DNA of 64,000 nucleotides. Source: Leptolyngbya sp. FACHB-60 (GTDB lineage Bacteria > Cyanobacteriota > Cyanobacteriia > Phormidesmidales > Phormidesmidaceae). A program made the translations under genes and the position numbers. The DNA is taken from positions 124,001 through 188,000 of the forward strand of contig NZ_JACJOX010000028.1 of the NCBI RefSeq assembly GCF_014695775.1, given 5' to 3'. Shown one piece after another: positions 52,897-62,970 of this stretch (positions within the stretch are counted from its first letter, which is position 1; each line of letters begins with the position of its first letter). The notes under the pieces are model-generated. The model was not told the origin of the DNA. It saw nothing but the letters and a program-made list of their open reading frames with translations, and did no database searches.

Positions 52897-53546
52897 GAGG
52901 CAGTTTCCTTCATCCAGACCAGTGTAGGTTTCGTTCTAGACCTGCAATTGAGGGCGACTAGGGTGCCTCCCCAATGACAGATGTGAAACATCATCACCAG
53001 TGTATGGCTATTCCAGCCTGTTGGTTTTTCCTAAGGAAATAATTGTGCAACGCGACGGCCGAGGTTCACTCAGGCTATGGCTCACGATAGTGAGCACCCC
53101 AAACACAACTACCTTTTATACGGGTGGCGGGGAGCGATCGCCCCAGGCTACTCATCCATCAAGCCGTTTGAGTAGCACGGTAACCATGCAGAGCACGCTC
53201 GCTAGACACAACGGCTTTTTTAGCTCAACGACAATTACTTTTGTTCTAGCGCCGTGGAATTGTTAGCCGTAAGCATTTTGTCCTCGGCCAAACCATAGAC
53301 TTTAACGAATGCACCTTACAGATTGAGCTTAATAGTATTCATTAGCCTTACCTAAAATCGCTGCAATTTTGATAAACAGGTTGAAACTGTTTCGTATAAA
53401 TGGGCGCATTCAGTATGATGAACCCTTTTATTAGTGGGCACGCAACAAAAAGACACAAAGATTTTAGTCGAAATCTACCTTAAAGCATAATTCTTAATCC
53501 TTCTTTTTCCTTACAACAGAGTGGGGCTTAACTGATGCAGGTGTGA
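52897..53546. other. 650-bp divergent region between stressosome and NRPS operons
   Basis: No supported gene. It holds the promoters of both operons. Noted elements: CTCAC/GTGAG palindrome near 53081-53094, a long-loop AAGCCGTT/AACGGCTT hairpin followed by T residues (53161-53221), and an inverted repeat just upstream of a TATAAA sequence (53374-53400). The NRPS side is AT-rich. Confidence 0.5.
53374..53400 (+). promoter_or_regulatory. candidate NRPS promoter with operator-like inverted repeat
   Basis: AAACAG-N7-CTGTTT ends two bases before TATAAA at 53395-53400, a plausible -10 box, 147 bp upstream of the first NRPS start. No good -35 hexamer at 17-bp spacing is seen, which fits an activator- or repressor-controlled promoter but is not proof. 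Confidence 0.3.
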
Positions 53547-56500
53547 ATGATTGTAGACGAACCGACTCCGGCGCACATCGAGGAAGATGTTTTTGTCTTT
53601 CCTGCCTCCTTTGCCCAGCAGCGTTTGTGGTTTATTGACCAGCTACTTCCAGGAGATGCTCTCTACACGAGTCCTCTGGTGTTTCGGCTTAGCGGTCATT
53701 TACAGCGATCGCACCTCCAGCGCAGTATGCAGGCGATCACGCAGCGGCACGAAATTTTGCGCACCTCGTTTGATGTGGTTGACGGTCAATTAATGCAGAT
53801 TGTCGTGAATCAGGTAGATGTGCCACTGCCATTAACCGATTTGCGATCGCACCCTGCCCCCAAGCGCGAAGCCATAGCCTTACAAGACATCTGGCAAACC
53901 CTTCAACACCCGTTTCACCTCAATCAACGCCCCCTCTTTCGGGTGCAACTGTGGCAATTGCAGGATGATGAACATTTAATGCTAATTGCGCTGCATCACA
54001 TTATTTTTGATGAATGGTCAAGCGGCGTTTTGATTCGAGAATTAGGTGAAGAATACGCTGCTCTAGTTGAAAATAAATCTACTGCACTACCCGAATTGCC
54101 GATTCAATATGCAGACTTTGCTCATTGGCAACGGCAATGGTTGCAGGGTGAAGTGCTGAACACTCAGTTGAGCTATTGGAAACAGCAGTTAAAGGACATC
54201 CCAGTGCTGCAATTGCCGGGTGTATCGTCGCCTACATCAGGACAACCATTATCCCAAGGGTCTCAGGGCGCAAGTCAATTGCTGGAGCTGCCTCAGCGAT
54301 TATTGGAGGCGTTAGAAAACCTGAGCCAACAGGCAGAGGTGACGCTGTTTATGACCCTACTGGCGGCCTTTCAAGCTCTGCTGCACCGCTACACCGGACA
54401 AACCGATTTGGCGATCGGCACTCCCATTGCCAATCGGCATCAGAGTGAATTGGAGGGGCTGATTGGCTTTTTTGTGAATAGTCTGGTGCTAAGGACTAAC
54501 GTAGAGGGCGATCCGACATTTCTGGAATTGCTAAAGCGAGTACGAGAGGTTACCCTAGCTGCCTACGACCATCAGGATTTGCCGTTTGAAAGGCTGGTCG
54601 AGGAACTACAACCCGTTCGTAACCTCGGTCAAAATCCCCTATTTCAGGTAGTATTTGCTCTGCAAAACACACCCATGACGCAACTAGAATTGCCGGGATT
54701 AATTCTCAGTCCGGTAGATCTAGAAACCAAGACATCTCGCTTTGACCTGGAATTTTACGTCTGGACCTGCGGAGATAACTTTAGAAATTTGTGGGGTAAG
54801 GGTTGGCAGCAGTCAGACGGGTTGCGCGGAATGGTGATTTACAACACCGAATTGTTTGAGGCAAGCGCGATCGCATCGCTGCTCAAGCACTTTCAAACGT
54901 TGCTAGAGGGAATTGTTGCCAACCCAAACACGCCTCTTTCTGCCCTGCCATTACTCACAACTGAAGACCAACGAGAATTACTTCACCGTTGGAGCAGCAG
55001 CCCATCCAGTTATCCCACCGACGAGTGTATTCATCATCTGTTTGAAGCGCAGGTGAGAGAACGACCCGATGCGATCGCGATCCAATTTGGCAACCAACAA
55101 TTTACGTATCAGCAGTTGAATCAGGGCAGCAACCAACTGGCACGATATTTGCAACGGTTGGGCATTGGTGCAGAAATGCCTGTCGGCATTTGTCTGGAAC
55201 GGGGGATAGAAGCGATCGCCGCCATGTTGGCGATCCTCAAAGCGGGAGGGGCATACGTGCCTCTCGATCCCAGCTATCCGGTAGAACGGTTGCGCTTTAT
55301 GGTGGAGGATGCGGGTATTAGTGTCATTCTCTCCGAAGCAAACTGGGCAGACGAGTTGCAGACAGCGACCACCAACGTAATTTGCTTAGAGCAAGCATGG
55401 GACGCGATCGCCCAGGAATCAGATCAGAACTTGTCCATTCCCTCTACCGCCGATCAGCTTGCCTACGTGATTTACACCTCTGGCTCTACGGGAACCCCGA
55501 AAGGCGTTATGGTGCCCCATCGAGCGGTTAATCGGTTGGTGTGCAATACCGATTACGTGCAGATCACCGCTGGCGATCGCATGGCGCAGGTGGCGAACCT
55601 TGCCTTTGATGCCGCCACCTTTGAAGTGTGGGGTGCGTTGTTAAACGGCGCACACCTGATCGGCATTGAGCGAGAAACCACGCTGTCTCCCTCTGATTTT
55701 GCGACCATGTTGCAGGAGCAGAATATTAGTATTCTGTTTCTCACTACTGCTCTATTGAATCAAACCGTTAGTCAAATTCCCGAAGCCTTTCGATCGCTCA
55801 AATACCTGCTGTTTGGCGGTGAAATGGTGAATGTTGATCGGGTGCGATCGCTGGTGCAGCAGGGCAAACCCCAACACTTGCTACACGTGTATGGCCCCAC
55901 AGAAAATACGACATTTTCCACCTGGTATGAAATTCAGGAAATTTCTCAAAACGCTACCACAATCCCAATTGGCATGGCGATCGCTAATACTCAGGTGTAT
56001 GTGCTGGATGCCCATTTGAATCCGGTCCCTACAGGGGTCATTGGTGAAATCTATTTAGGTGGGAATGGATTGGCAAAAGGATATTTTAATCGCCAAGAGT
56101 TAACGGCTGAAAAATTCATAGATTGCTCATCTGCCATTTTGGCGGGGGAAACTATAAATGGGTTTTTATACAAAACAGGCGATCGCGCTCTTTATTATCC
56201 CGACGGCAATTTAGAATTTTTAGGACGCGTAGATAATCAGATCAAAATTCGGGGATTTCGAGTCGAGTTGAGCGAAATTGAGCAAGCGATCGCACAACAC
56301 CCATCAGTGCAAACAGCGGTTGTCATCGTGCGGGAGCTCGACCAAGATCGACAGTTGGTTGCCTATATTGTCCCCAGTGCAGCGGAAGCCCCAACCGAAC
56401 GAGAACTGCGATCGCTGCTAAAAAAACGGCTCCCTGCTTACATGATTCCTGCGGCGTTTGTTGTGCTAAATGCGCTTCCTTTAACGGCCAACGGCAAAGT

Positions 56501-56867
56501 AGACCAAAAAGCATTGCCACCCCCAGCGCTGCATAGAGCAGAACCCAGTTTAGCGGTGGCTCCTACAACGTCTGTAGAAGCAGCTTTAGTGGAGATTTGG
56601 GCAAAACTACTGGGACAACAAGTGGGCATTGACGACAACTTTTTTGAACTGGGAGGGCACTCCCTCTTAGCAACTCAGCTCGTTTCACGGGTTCGCGATC
56701 GCCTTCAGATAGAGTTACCCCTGCGCACCATCTTTGAAACCCCGACCATTGCTGAACTGGCGAAGCAGATTGACACTCTCCAGGCAACGTTTCAACCCAA
56801 ATTCACCGCATTAATAAGCGATCAAAGCGGAGCCAATTCTCAACGACGTGAGGAAATAGATCTATGA
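53547..56867 (+). CDS. nonribosomal peptide synthetase, module C-A-T
   Basis: 1106 residues. Condensation domain about 15-460 (FAQQRLWFIDQL; active site HHIIFDEW at 150-157), adenylation domain about 490-985 (YTSGSTGTPKG at 643, FDAATFEVW, YGPTEN, YKTGDR, NGKVDQKAL), and carrier domain about 1005-1075 with Ser1039 in ELGGHSLLATQ. Reading the specificity positions by alignment to GrsA gives D-A-F-F-L-G-V-T-F-K, suggesting an aliphatic residue such as Ile or Val. Starting with a C domain, it may accept an acyl group or an upstream intermediate. ATG at 53547 with AGGTG just upstream. It overlaps the next gene by four bases. Confidence 0.95.
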   Translation: MIVDEPTPAHIEEDVFVFPASFAQQRLWFIDQLLPGDALYTSPLVFRLSGHLQRSHLQRSMQAITQRHEILRTSFDVVDGQLMQIVVNQVDVPLPLTDLRSHPAPKREAIALQDIWQTLQHPFHLNQRPLFRVQLWQLQDDEHLMLIALHHIIFDEWSSGVLIRELGEEYAALVENKSTALPELPIQYADFAHWQRQWLQGEVLNTQLSYWKQQLKDIPVLQLPGVSSPTSGQPLSQGSQGASQLLELPQRLLEALENLSQQAEVTLFMTLLAAFQALLHRYTGQTDLAIGTPIANRHQSELEGLIGFFVNSLVLRTNVEGDPTFLELLKRVREVTLAAYDHQDLPFERLVEELQPVRNLGQNPLFQVVFALQNTPMTQLELPGLILSPVDLETKTSRFDLEFYVWTCGDNFRNLWGKGWQQSDGLRGMVIYNTELFEASAIASLLKHFQTLLEGIVANPNTPLSALPLLTTEDQRELLHRWSSSPSSYPTDECIHHLFEAQVRERPDAIAIQFGNQQFTYQQLNQGSNQLARYLQRLGIGAEMPVGICLERGIEAIAAMLAILKAGGAYVPLDPSYPVERLRFMVEDAGISVILSEANWADELQTATTNVICLEQAWDAIAQESDQNLSIPSTADQLAYVIYTSGSTGTPKGVMVPHRAVNRLVCNTDYVQITAGDRMAQVANLAFDAATFEVWGALLNGAHLIGIERETTLSPSDFATMLQEQNISILFLTTALLNQTVSQIPEAFRSLKYLLFGGEMVNVDRVRSLVQQGKPQHLLHVYGPTENTTFSTWYEIQEISQNATTIPIGMAIANTQVYVLDAHLNPVPTGVIGEIYLGGNGLAKGYFNRQELTAEKFIDCSSAILAGETINGFLYKTGDRALYYPDGNLEFLGRVDNQIKIRGFRVELSEIEQAIAQHPSVQTAVVIVRELDQDRQLVAYIVPSAAEAPTERELRSLLKKRLPAYMIPAAFVVLNALPLTANGKVDQKALPPPALHRAEPSLAVAPTTSVEAALVEIWAKLLGQQVGIDDNFFELGGHSLLATQLVSRVRDRLQIELPLRTIFETPTIAELAKQIDTLQATFQPKFTALISDQSGANSQRREEIDL

Positions 56868-59800
56868 CCAACTGGGCGATCGCTGACTTTATTTCTCACC
56901 TCAACCACCTGGATGTCAAGCTCTCCCTCGACCCCGATTCTACCGTTGCAAGTAACCAGACCCGGCTCCGCTGCAACGCTCCCGAAGGCACCCTCACCCC
57001 CGCTCTCCGCCAAGAATTAACCGACCGCAAAGCCGAACTCATTACCTACCTACAGAAGAACTCAGATGGCAGAGAACCGCAGTTAGAAGGTAGTCTCTCA
57101 TCCACCCCCCCACCCTCCCACCCATCCACTCCCTCTCCCCTCTCCTTCGCCCAACAGCGGCTCTGGTTTCTTTACCAGCTCGCCCCTCACAACCCCTTCT
57201 ACAACGTACCTGCCGCCATTCGCCTCACGGGAACACTTGATCGATCGGCATTGGAGCGATCGCTTCAAGAAATTGTGCGTCGTCATGCTGCCCTGCGTAC
57301 CCGATTTACAACCGTGGACGGGCAACCCGTTCAAGTTGTTGAACCCAACGCCAATGTCGAACTTGCTGTCGTGAATTTACAGTCGGTTGCGATCGGTGAA
57401 CGCGATCGCATTCGGCAACAGTTAGCGACGGCCGAAGCCCAACGCCCATTTGACCTGACGACCGACTCTCTGTTGCGCGTGACACTGCTGCACTTTGATG
57501 CAGCGGAATCCGTGTTGTTGTTGACGATGCACCACATTGTTGCTGATGGATGGTCTTTAGGAATATTGATTAAAGAATTGGGGTATTTCTATACGGCATT
57601 TGTGGAGGAGCGATCGCCGGCCCTACCTCCCTTGCCAATCCAATACGCTGACTTTGCTCGTTGGCAGCACAACTGGTTGCAGGGAGAGGTTTTAGAAAAA
57701 CAACTGAGTTATTGGCGGCAACAATTGCAAGACTTGCCTGTGCTGGAGTTGCCGAGCGATCGCCCCCGTCCTGCTGTTCAAACCTATCAAGGCGCGACCT
57801 ATCCCGTACACATTTCCCCTACCCTTTCCCAGGCATTAGAGACGTTCAGCCAGCAGTCTGGAGCGTCTCTGTTTATGACGCTGCTGGCAGCATTTCAAAC
57901 CCTACTTTATCGATACACAGGGCAGGAGGATATCGCGATCGGCTCTCCCATTGCCAACCGCCATCGCAGCGAGGTGGAGGGGCTAATTGGCTTTTTTGTG
58001 AACAGTCTAGTGATGCGGTCAAATTTGTCGGGCAATCCCACCTTTCGCGAATTGCTCGAGCAGGTTCGCCAGGTTGCTTTGGGGGCCTATGAGCACCAAG
58101 ACTTACCCTTTGAGAAACTGGTTGAAGAACTAGACCCCGATCGCGACCTGAGCCGCAATCCCTTGTTTCAGGTTGCCTTTGCCCTGCAAAATGCCCCGAT
58201 GCAACCCCTAGAGCTACCTGCACTGACGCTAGAACCTGCCCCTCTAGAGTCTGCCAGCACCCGCTTTGATCTGGAGGTGCACCTGTGGGAACCTGCCCAC
58301 GGACTGAAGAGTTTTTGGCGATCGCAAGACGGTTTGGGCGGCTTTATCTCTTACAGCACTGATTTATTCGATCGCGACAGAATTGCGCGTCTGGTTGGTC
58401 ATTTTCAAACGCTCTTAGAGGGAATTGTTGCGAATCCAGATGCCCGGTTGTCAGACCTACCGTTGCTCACATCTGAAGAATGTCAGCAGATTTTGCATGA
58501 CTGGAGCGGATGTTCCTTCGATAGATCCCCCCTAGCCCTCGCTGACAATGGGGAGATCGAAAGTGCGGCTGAAGTCCCTCTTCAAGGGCAAACCGGCATA
58601 GAAACCTCCTTAACTAAAGAGCCAATCCACTTCCATCACATTGTTGAAGTCCACGCAAAACAGGCTCCAAAGGCGATCGCCCTTGTCACTGAATCCCAAA
58701 CCCTCACCTACCAGGAACTCGATCAACAGGCCGAGCATCTAGCAGGCATCTTGAAACACATGGGGGTTCAGCCCAATTCATTGGTGGGGTTATGTGTCGA
58801 TCGCTCTGCCGACATGGTGATTGGCATTCTCGGCATTCTCAAAGCAGGAGGAGCTTATGTGCCGCTTGACTCGACCTATCCGAGCGATCGCCTCCAATTC
58901 ATTCTCGATGACACTCAAGTTTCTATTCTGCTAACGCAATCTTGGTTAGCAGCATCTTTGCCTACATCTCATGCGCAGATCGTTTGTTTAGAGTGCCCTC
59001 ATCCCCCAACCCCTTTCCCCAAGCAGGGAGAAGGGGAGCAAGAGAAAGGGGAAAGTCTGAAGCTAGAAGAAACTTTCTTAGTTCGGTCCCCCCTCTCCCA
59101 GTGGCGGGAAAGGGAGCTAGGGGGTGAAGGGTCCCCCGATCTCGCCTACGTCATCTACACCTCTGGCTCCACAGGCACCCCCAAGGGAGTTTTACTCTCT
59201 CATCGGGGCTTGTGTAATGTTGTACAGGCTCAACAGCAGGTCTTTCAGCCTACCCGCACCAGCCGAGTTTTGCAATTTAGCTCTCTTAGCTTTGATGCAT
59301 CCATCTTTGAGATTGCCCTTGCCCTTGGCTCGGGCGGCACATTGTATATTCCTCCGAAGTCTGCCCAACTGCCGGGTATGGCACTGATGCAATTTTTGCA
59401 AGAGAATGCCATCACTCACGCCCTACTCACGCCAGCCGTACTCGCCGTTCTGCCCTTAGGGGAACTGCCTAACCTTCAGGTGTTGATCACCGGGGGAGAA
59501 GCCTGCTCCAACCAGGTGATCGATCGCTGGGCTGCCAATTGCCGCTTCTTCAACGCTTACGGACCTACCGAAACTACCATCTGGGCAACCGTCGCCGAGC
59601 TTCAGCCCGGAGACAATCCCCTCACGATTGGTCGCCCTATTTTCAATACTCAGGTCTACGTTTTGGATGCCAACTTAAATCCCGTTCCGGCAGGCATTCC
59701 AGGGGAGTTGTATATCGGGGGGGCAGGAGTGGCCCAGGGGTATCTCAATCGCCCGGAGTTGACAGTAGAAAGGTTTATCAATACTGACTTAAAAAGCACC

Positions 59801-62689
59801 TTCTCCACACCCAACAAACAGCAAACAACCCTCTACAAGACAGGCGATCGCGTCCTCTATAACCGTGACGGCACCATTCAATTTCTGGGCCGAGTAGATC
59901 ACCAGATCAAGATCCGGGGCTTTCGGGTTGAGTTAGGTGAAATTGAAACGATTCTACAGCGCCATCCTGCCATCCAAGATGCCGTTGTCATACCCTCCGC
60001 TGCATCGTCTCTAATTGCTTACTTCAGCCTTGATACTGAATACCTGCAAGAAACCAGTGTACGATCGCTCCAAGCTCAACACTTGGAACAATGGCAAACT
60101 CTCTACAACCAGACCTACCAATCCACAGAACCCACTCAGCCCCTAACCTCCAGCCCCCAGCACTTTGACATTACCGGATGGAACAGCAGTTACACCGGAG
60201 ATCCCATTCCCCTTGAGCAGATGCAGGAATGGGTGAGCGATCGCGTTCAGCAAATTCTCGCGTTGAAACCTAAACGCGTTTTGGAAATTGGGTGCGGTAC
60301 AGGATTGTTACTCTTTCAAATTGCACCGCACTGTCAACAATATGTAGGCACAGACTTTTCGGCTGTGTCCCTAGCGTCCGTTCAAACTCAGCTAGACACA
60401 CTCAATCTCTCCCAGGTTGAGCTTTTGCATCGCACGGCAACCGACTTTGAGGAAATTGATCTGGCATCGTTTGATGTCGTAATTTTGAACTCGGTTGTGC
60501 AATATTTTCCGAGTGAAGCCTACTTAATGCAGGTCTTGGAAAAAACGATTGAAGCTGTAGCAGAGGGTGGCGTTTTATTCGTTGGGGATGTGCGAAATCT
60601 GTCTTTATTACCTGCATTTCATAGCTGGATGAAATTTGTTCAGGCAGACGCTAGCGTGGAGCGATCGCAACTCTGGCATCAAGTTGAGCGATCGCAATTT
60701 GAAGAACCAGAACTGGCAATCGATCCGGCATTCTTTTATGCGCTGCGATCGCAATTTACCCAAATTCAACAGGTTCACATTCGACTGACACGGGGTTGCA
60801 GTCAGAATGAAATGACTCAGTTTCGCTACAACGTTTTGCTGCGAATGGGACAATCTTGTGATGTTGATTTTAGGCACGAAACCCAGCCTACACCAGCTAT
60901 TAAAGGAAACCAAAGGGAGCAACTTAACTGGAAACATCATCCAATGACTGTTCAAGAGATACAACAACAACTTCTTGCCACTAAGCCAGAGATTTTAAGT
61001 ATCACAAACGTTTCTAATAGCCGAGTGAATGCCGCTGTTGCAACAGCAAACTGGCTCCAGAATAAGAAAGCACCCAAAACCGTTGGTCGAATGCGAGAGC
61101 TATTGCAAAACACTGAGAACTTAGCAATCGATCCGCAAGACTGGTGGAATTTAGAAACAACCCTGCCCTACACCGTAGAGATTACCTGGTCAGCATCTAG
61201 TGAGACTGGAGATTATGATGTGGTGTTGATTCGTCATGGGGTTAATGCAGCGGAGGATGTATTACCGCGCAACGAGCGATCGCCTCAGCAGTTCACCAAC
61301 TATCCACTTCAGGCGAATGTCGCTCGGCACCTCATTTCTGAGCTTCGGCAACATCTTAGCCAGGCGTTACCTGACTACATGGTTCCTGCTGCGTTTGTGC
61401 CGTTAGCCACCCTACCGTTAAATTCGAGTGGTAAGGTCGATCGGCGTGCCCTCCCCCCGCTTGACCATGCTCAACACAACGATTCACCTTTAGCAGATAG
61501 GCCCCAAACCTCGACCGAGACAGCTCTGATTGAGATCTGGCAAGAACTATTACAACTCAAGCATATCAACCGTCACGATAACTTTTTTGAGTTGGGCGGG
61601 CATTCCCTATTAGCCACCCAAATGACCTCTCGCATCCGCGACACCTTTAAGCTAGAACTCCCGCTCAAAAACGTCTTTGCAGCGCCCACCATTGCCCAGT
61701 TAGCGCCCATTCTGGACGCACTACGCGATACCACCCCAAGCACGCCTCCCCTCGTTCGGCTCGATCGCACCGCTTATCGACGCAAACAATCGACGTTACT
61801 CAGTCAGCCGTCTCAGGTTATTCCCGCCCCTCCCCAACAGGAAACTCTAGAACACAACGAACCTGTCACCCCACCCCCTACTTCACCGCTAGTTCCCCTA
61901 ACCTTGGGCGGTAGCGAGCCTCCCTTTTTCTGTGTACATCCTATGTTTGGGGTCGTATTTCCCTATTTAGAACTGGCGCATTACCTGAAGAGCGATCGCA
62001 GTTTCTATGGGTTGCAACCCTTAGGATTAGATGGCAAATCTCCTCCCCTAAATCGAATGGAGGCGATCGCGGCCTATTACATTCAGGCAATTCAAACCCT
62101 TCAACCCCACGGACCCTATTACCTGGGGGGTTGGTCTTTTGGGGGGTTAGTAGCCTTTGAGATGGCGCAACAACTAACTCAAGCAGGCGAAAAAGTTGAA
62201 CTGCTAGCAATTCTCGATACTACGGCTCCCTGCACCAAACCCTCTTTCTGTCAGAGTCTTAAGTTTTTGGTGAAAACTGCCCTCTGGTCTACCCTGCCAT
62301 TTTTGCTGGATATCGGCGCACTGGCGACCCATCGTCTGCATTCTAAAAACCCCTGGTTCTCTCGCTGGCAATGGTCAGCCATCACCCGACTCATTCCCGA
62401 AGAGTCCCGATTGCGCCTGTTGGATGAGTCTGCTGTTAATGCCATGCTGCCTATTGTCTATGCGAATAGTCAGGCAACCTACGATTATGTGCCTCAGCCT
62501 TACTCTCAAGCGATCGCGCTATTTAAGGCAGCAGAACAATCAGATGCCAATCGACATGATCAAACATTGGGTTGGAGTGAATTAGTTGAGAACATTCAAC
62601 TGCACGAAGTTCCCGGCAATCATTTATCGTTGCTAAAACAACCTCATGTGCAAGTTCTAGCGCAACAACTCAGACATTATCTGATCTAG
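56864..62689 (+). CDS. nonribosomal peptide synthetase, docking-C-A(N-methyltransferase)-T-TE
   Basis: 1941 residues. N-terminal TubC-type docking region (1-66), then C domain about 93-540 (HHIVADGW at 223), adenylation core about 585-1060 (YTSGSTGTPKG at 765, FDASIFE, YGPTET, YKTGDR), with an N-methyltransferase domain inserted about 1065-1340 (VLEIGCGTGLLL) before the last A motifs (NSSGKVDRRAL). Carrier Ser1591, thioesterase about 1690-1941 with Ser1758 in GGWSFGG and His1920 in GNHLSLL. Code by eye D-A-F-L-I-G-A-I-W-K, substrate uncertain. Residues 711-757 are an in-frame repeat insertion. The TE makes this the terminal module. Confidence 0.94.
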   Translation: MTNWAIADFISHLNHLDVKLSLDPDSTVASNQTRLRCNAPEGTLTPALRQELTDRKAELITYLQKNSDGREPQLEGSLSSTPPPSHPSTPSPLSFAQQRLWFLYQLAPHNPFYNVPAAIRLTGTLDRSALERSLQEIVRRHAALRTRFTTVDGQPVQVVEPNANVELAVVNLQSVAIGERDRIRQQLATAEAQRPFDLTTDSLLRVTLLHFDAAESVLLLTMHHIVADGWSLGILIKELGYFYTAFVEERSPALPPLPIQYADFARWQHNWLQGEVLEKQLSYWRQQLQDLPVLELPSDRPRPAVQTYQGATYPVHISPTLSQALETFSQQSGASLFMTLLAAFQTLLYRYTGQEDIAIGSPIANRHRSEVEGLIGFFVNSLVMRSNLSGNPTFRELLEQVRQVALGAYEHQDLPFEKLVEELDPDRDLSRNPLFQVAFALQNAPMQPLELPALTLEPAPLESASTRFDLEVHLWEPAHGLKSFWRSQDGLGGFISYSTDLFDRDRIARLVGHFQTLLEGIVANPDARLSDLPLLTSEECQQILHDWSGCSFDRSPLALADNGEIESAAEVPLQGQTGIETSLTKEPIHFHHIVEVHAKQAPKAIALVTESQTLTYQELDQQAEHLAGILKHMGVQPNSLVGLCVDRSADMVIGILGILKAGGAYVPLDSTYPSDRLQFILDDTQVSILLTQSWLAASLPTSHAQIVCLECPHPPTPFPKQGEGEQEKGESLKLEETFLVRSPLSQWRERELGGEGSPDLAYVIYTSGSTGTPKGVLLSHRGLCNVVQAQQQVFQPTRTSRVLQFSSLSFDASIFEIALALGSGGTLYIPPKSAQLPGMALMQFLQENAITHALLTPAVLAVLPLGELPNLQVLITGGEACSNQVIDRWAANCRFFNAYGPTETTIWATVAELQPGDNPLTIGRPIFNTQVYVLDANLNPVPAGIPGELYIGGAGVAQGYLNRPELTVERFINTDLKSTFSTPNKQQTTLYKTGDRVLYNRDGTIQFLGRVDHQIKIRGFRVELGEIETILQRHPAIQDAVVIPSAASSLIAYFSLDTEYLQETSVRSLQAQHLEQWQTLYNQTYQSTEPTQPLTSSPQHFDITGWNSSYTGDPIPLEQMQEWVSDRVQQILALKPKRVLEIGCGTGLLLFQIAPHCQQYVGTDFSAVSLASVQTQLDTLNLSQVELLHRTATDFEEIDLASFDVVILNSVVQYFPSEAYLMQVLEKTIEAVAEGGVLFVGDVRNLSLLPAFHSWMKFVQADASVERSQLWHQVERSQFEEPELAIDPAFFYALRSQFTQIQQVHIRLTRGCSQNEMTQFRYNVLLRMGQSCDVDFRHETQPTPAIKGNQREQLNWKHHPMTVQEIQQQLLATKPEILSITNVSNSRVNAAVATANWLQNKKAPKTVGRMRELLQNTENLAIDPQDWWNLETTLPYTVEITWSASSETGDYDVVLIRHGVNAAEDVLPRNERSPQQFTNYPLQANVARHLISELRQHLSQALPDYMVPAAFVPLATLPLNSSGKVDRRALPPLDHAQHNDSPLADRPQTSTETALIEIWQELLQLKHINRHDNFFELGGHSLLATQMTSRIRDTFKLELPLKNVFAAPTIAQLAPILDALRDTTPSTPPLVRLDRTAYRRKQSTLLSQPSQVIPAPPQQETLEHNEPVTPPPTSPLVPLTLGGSEPPFFCVHPMFGVVFPYLELAHYLKSDRSFYGLQPLGLDGKSPPLNRMEAIAAYYIQAIQTLQPHGPYYLGGWSFGGLVAFEMAQQLTQAGEKVELLAILDTTAPCTKPSFCQSLKFLVKTALWSTLPFLLDIGALATHRLHSKNPWFSRWQWSAITRLIPEESRLRLLDESAVNAMLPIVYANSQATYDYVPQPYSQAIALFKAAEQSDANRHDQTLGWSELVENIQLHEVPGNHLSLLKQPHVQVLAQQLRHYLI
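57096..57150 (+). repeat. C-rich tract encoding the docking-to-C linker
   Basis: In-frame C-rich low-complexity DNA encoding a Ser/Pro linker (SSTPPPSHPSTPSPLS) between the docking region and the condensation domain. Third tract of this kind in the window. Confidence 0.6.
58995..59131 (+). repeat. palindromic repeat element inserted in frame in the adenylation domain
   Basis: About 137 bp whose ends are imperfect inverted repeats: CCCTCATCCCCC at the left and the complement CCCTTCACCCCC at the right, continuing inward through GGGAGAAGGGG and CCCCCCTCTCCC. Sequences of this CCC/GGG type are, from memory, common dispersed repeats in cyanobacterial genomes. It adds about 45 residues (PHPPTPFPKQGEGE ... 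PLSQWRERELGGEG) just before the A3 motif. The first module has no such insert at this place. Confidence 0.8.
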
Positions 62690-62970
62690 ATACAGCGTTG
62701 CTCTGACTTCAGACAGTTACGGTGTTTGAAAAGTCCAACGGAGTCAAAAATTATGCCAACCGCCTGACCATGACACGGATATCGTTTGCTGAGCACGTGA
62801 TTAATGGGTGTAAAAGTAACCCGCAACACGAAATTAAAAAGGGTAATTGTGTTGAATAGAGGACGCAGCGCATTTGTGAGTAGCCACTGCAAAGAAGTGC
62901 TGCTGAAATTGGCAAGACACCTGATTTAGGGTGCGGTCTGTTCCCTTGGATAAGCTATCAGCGGAAGGCA

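Noticed and set aside
62686..62892. 68-codon minus-strand frame after the NRPS
   Set aside because: No ribosome site or recognised family; the region between NRPS and MOSC shows only short AT-rich sequence.
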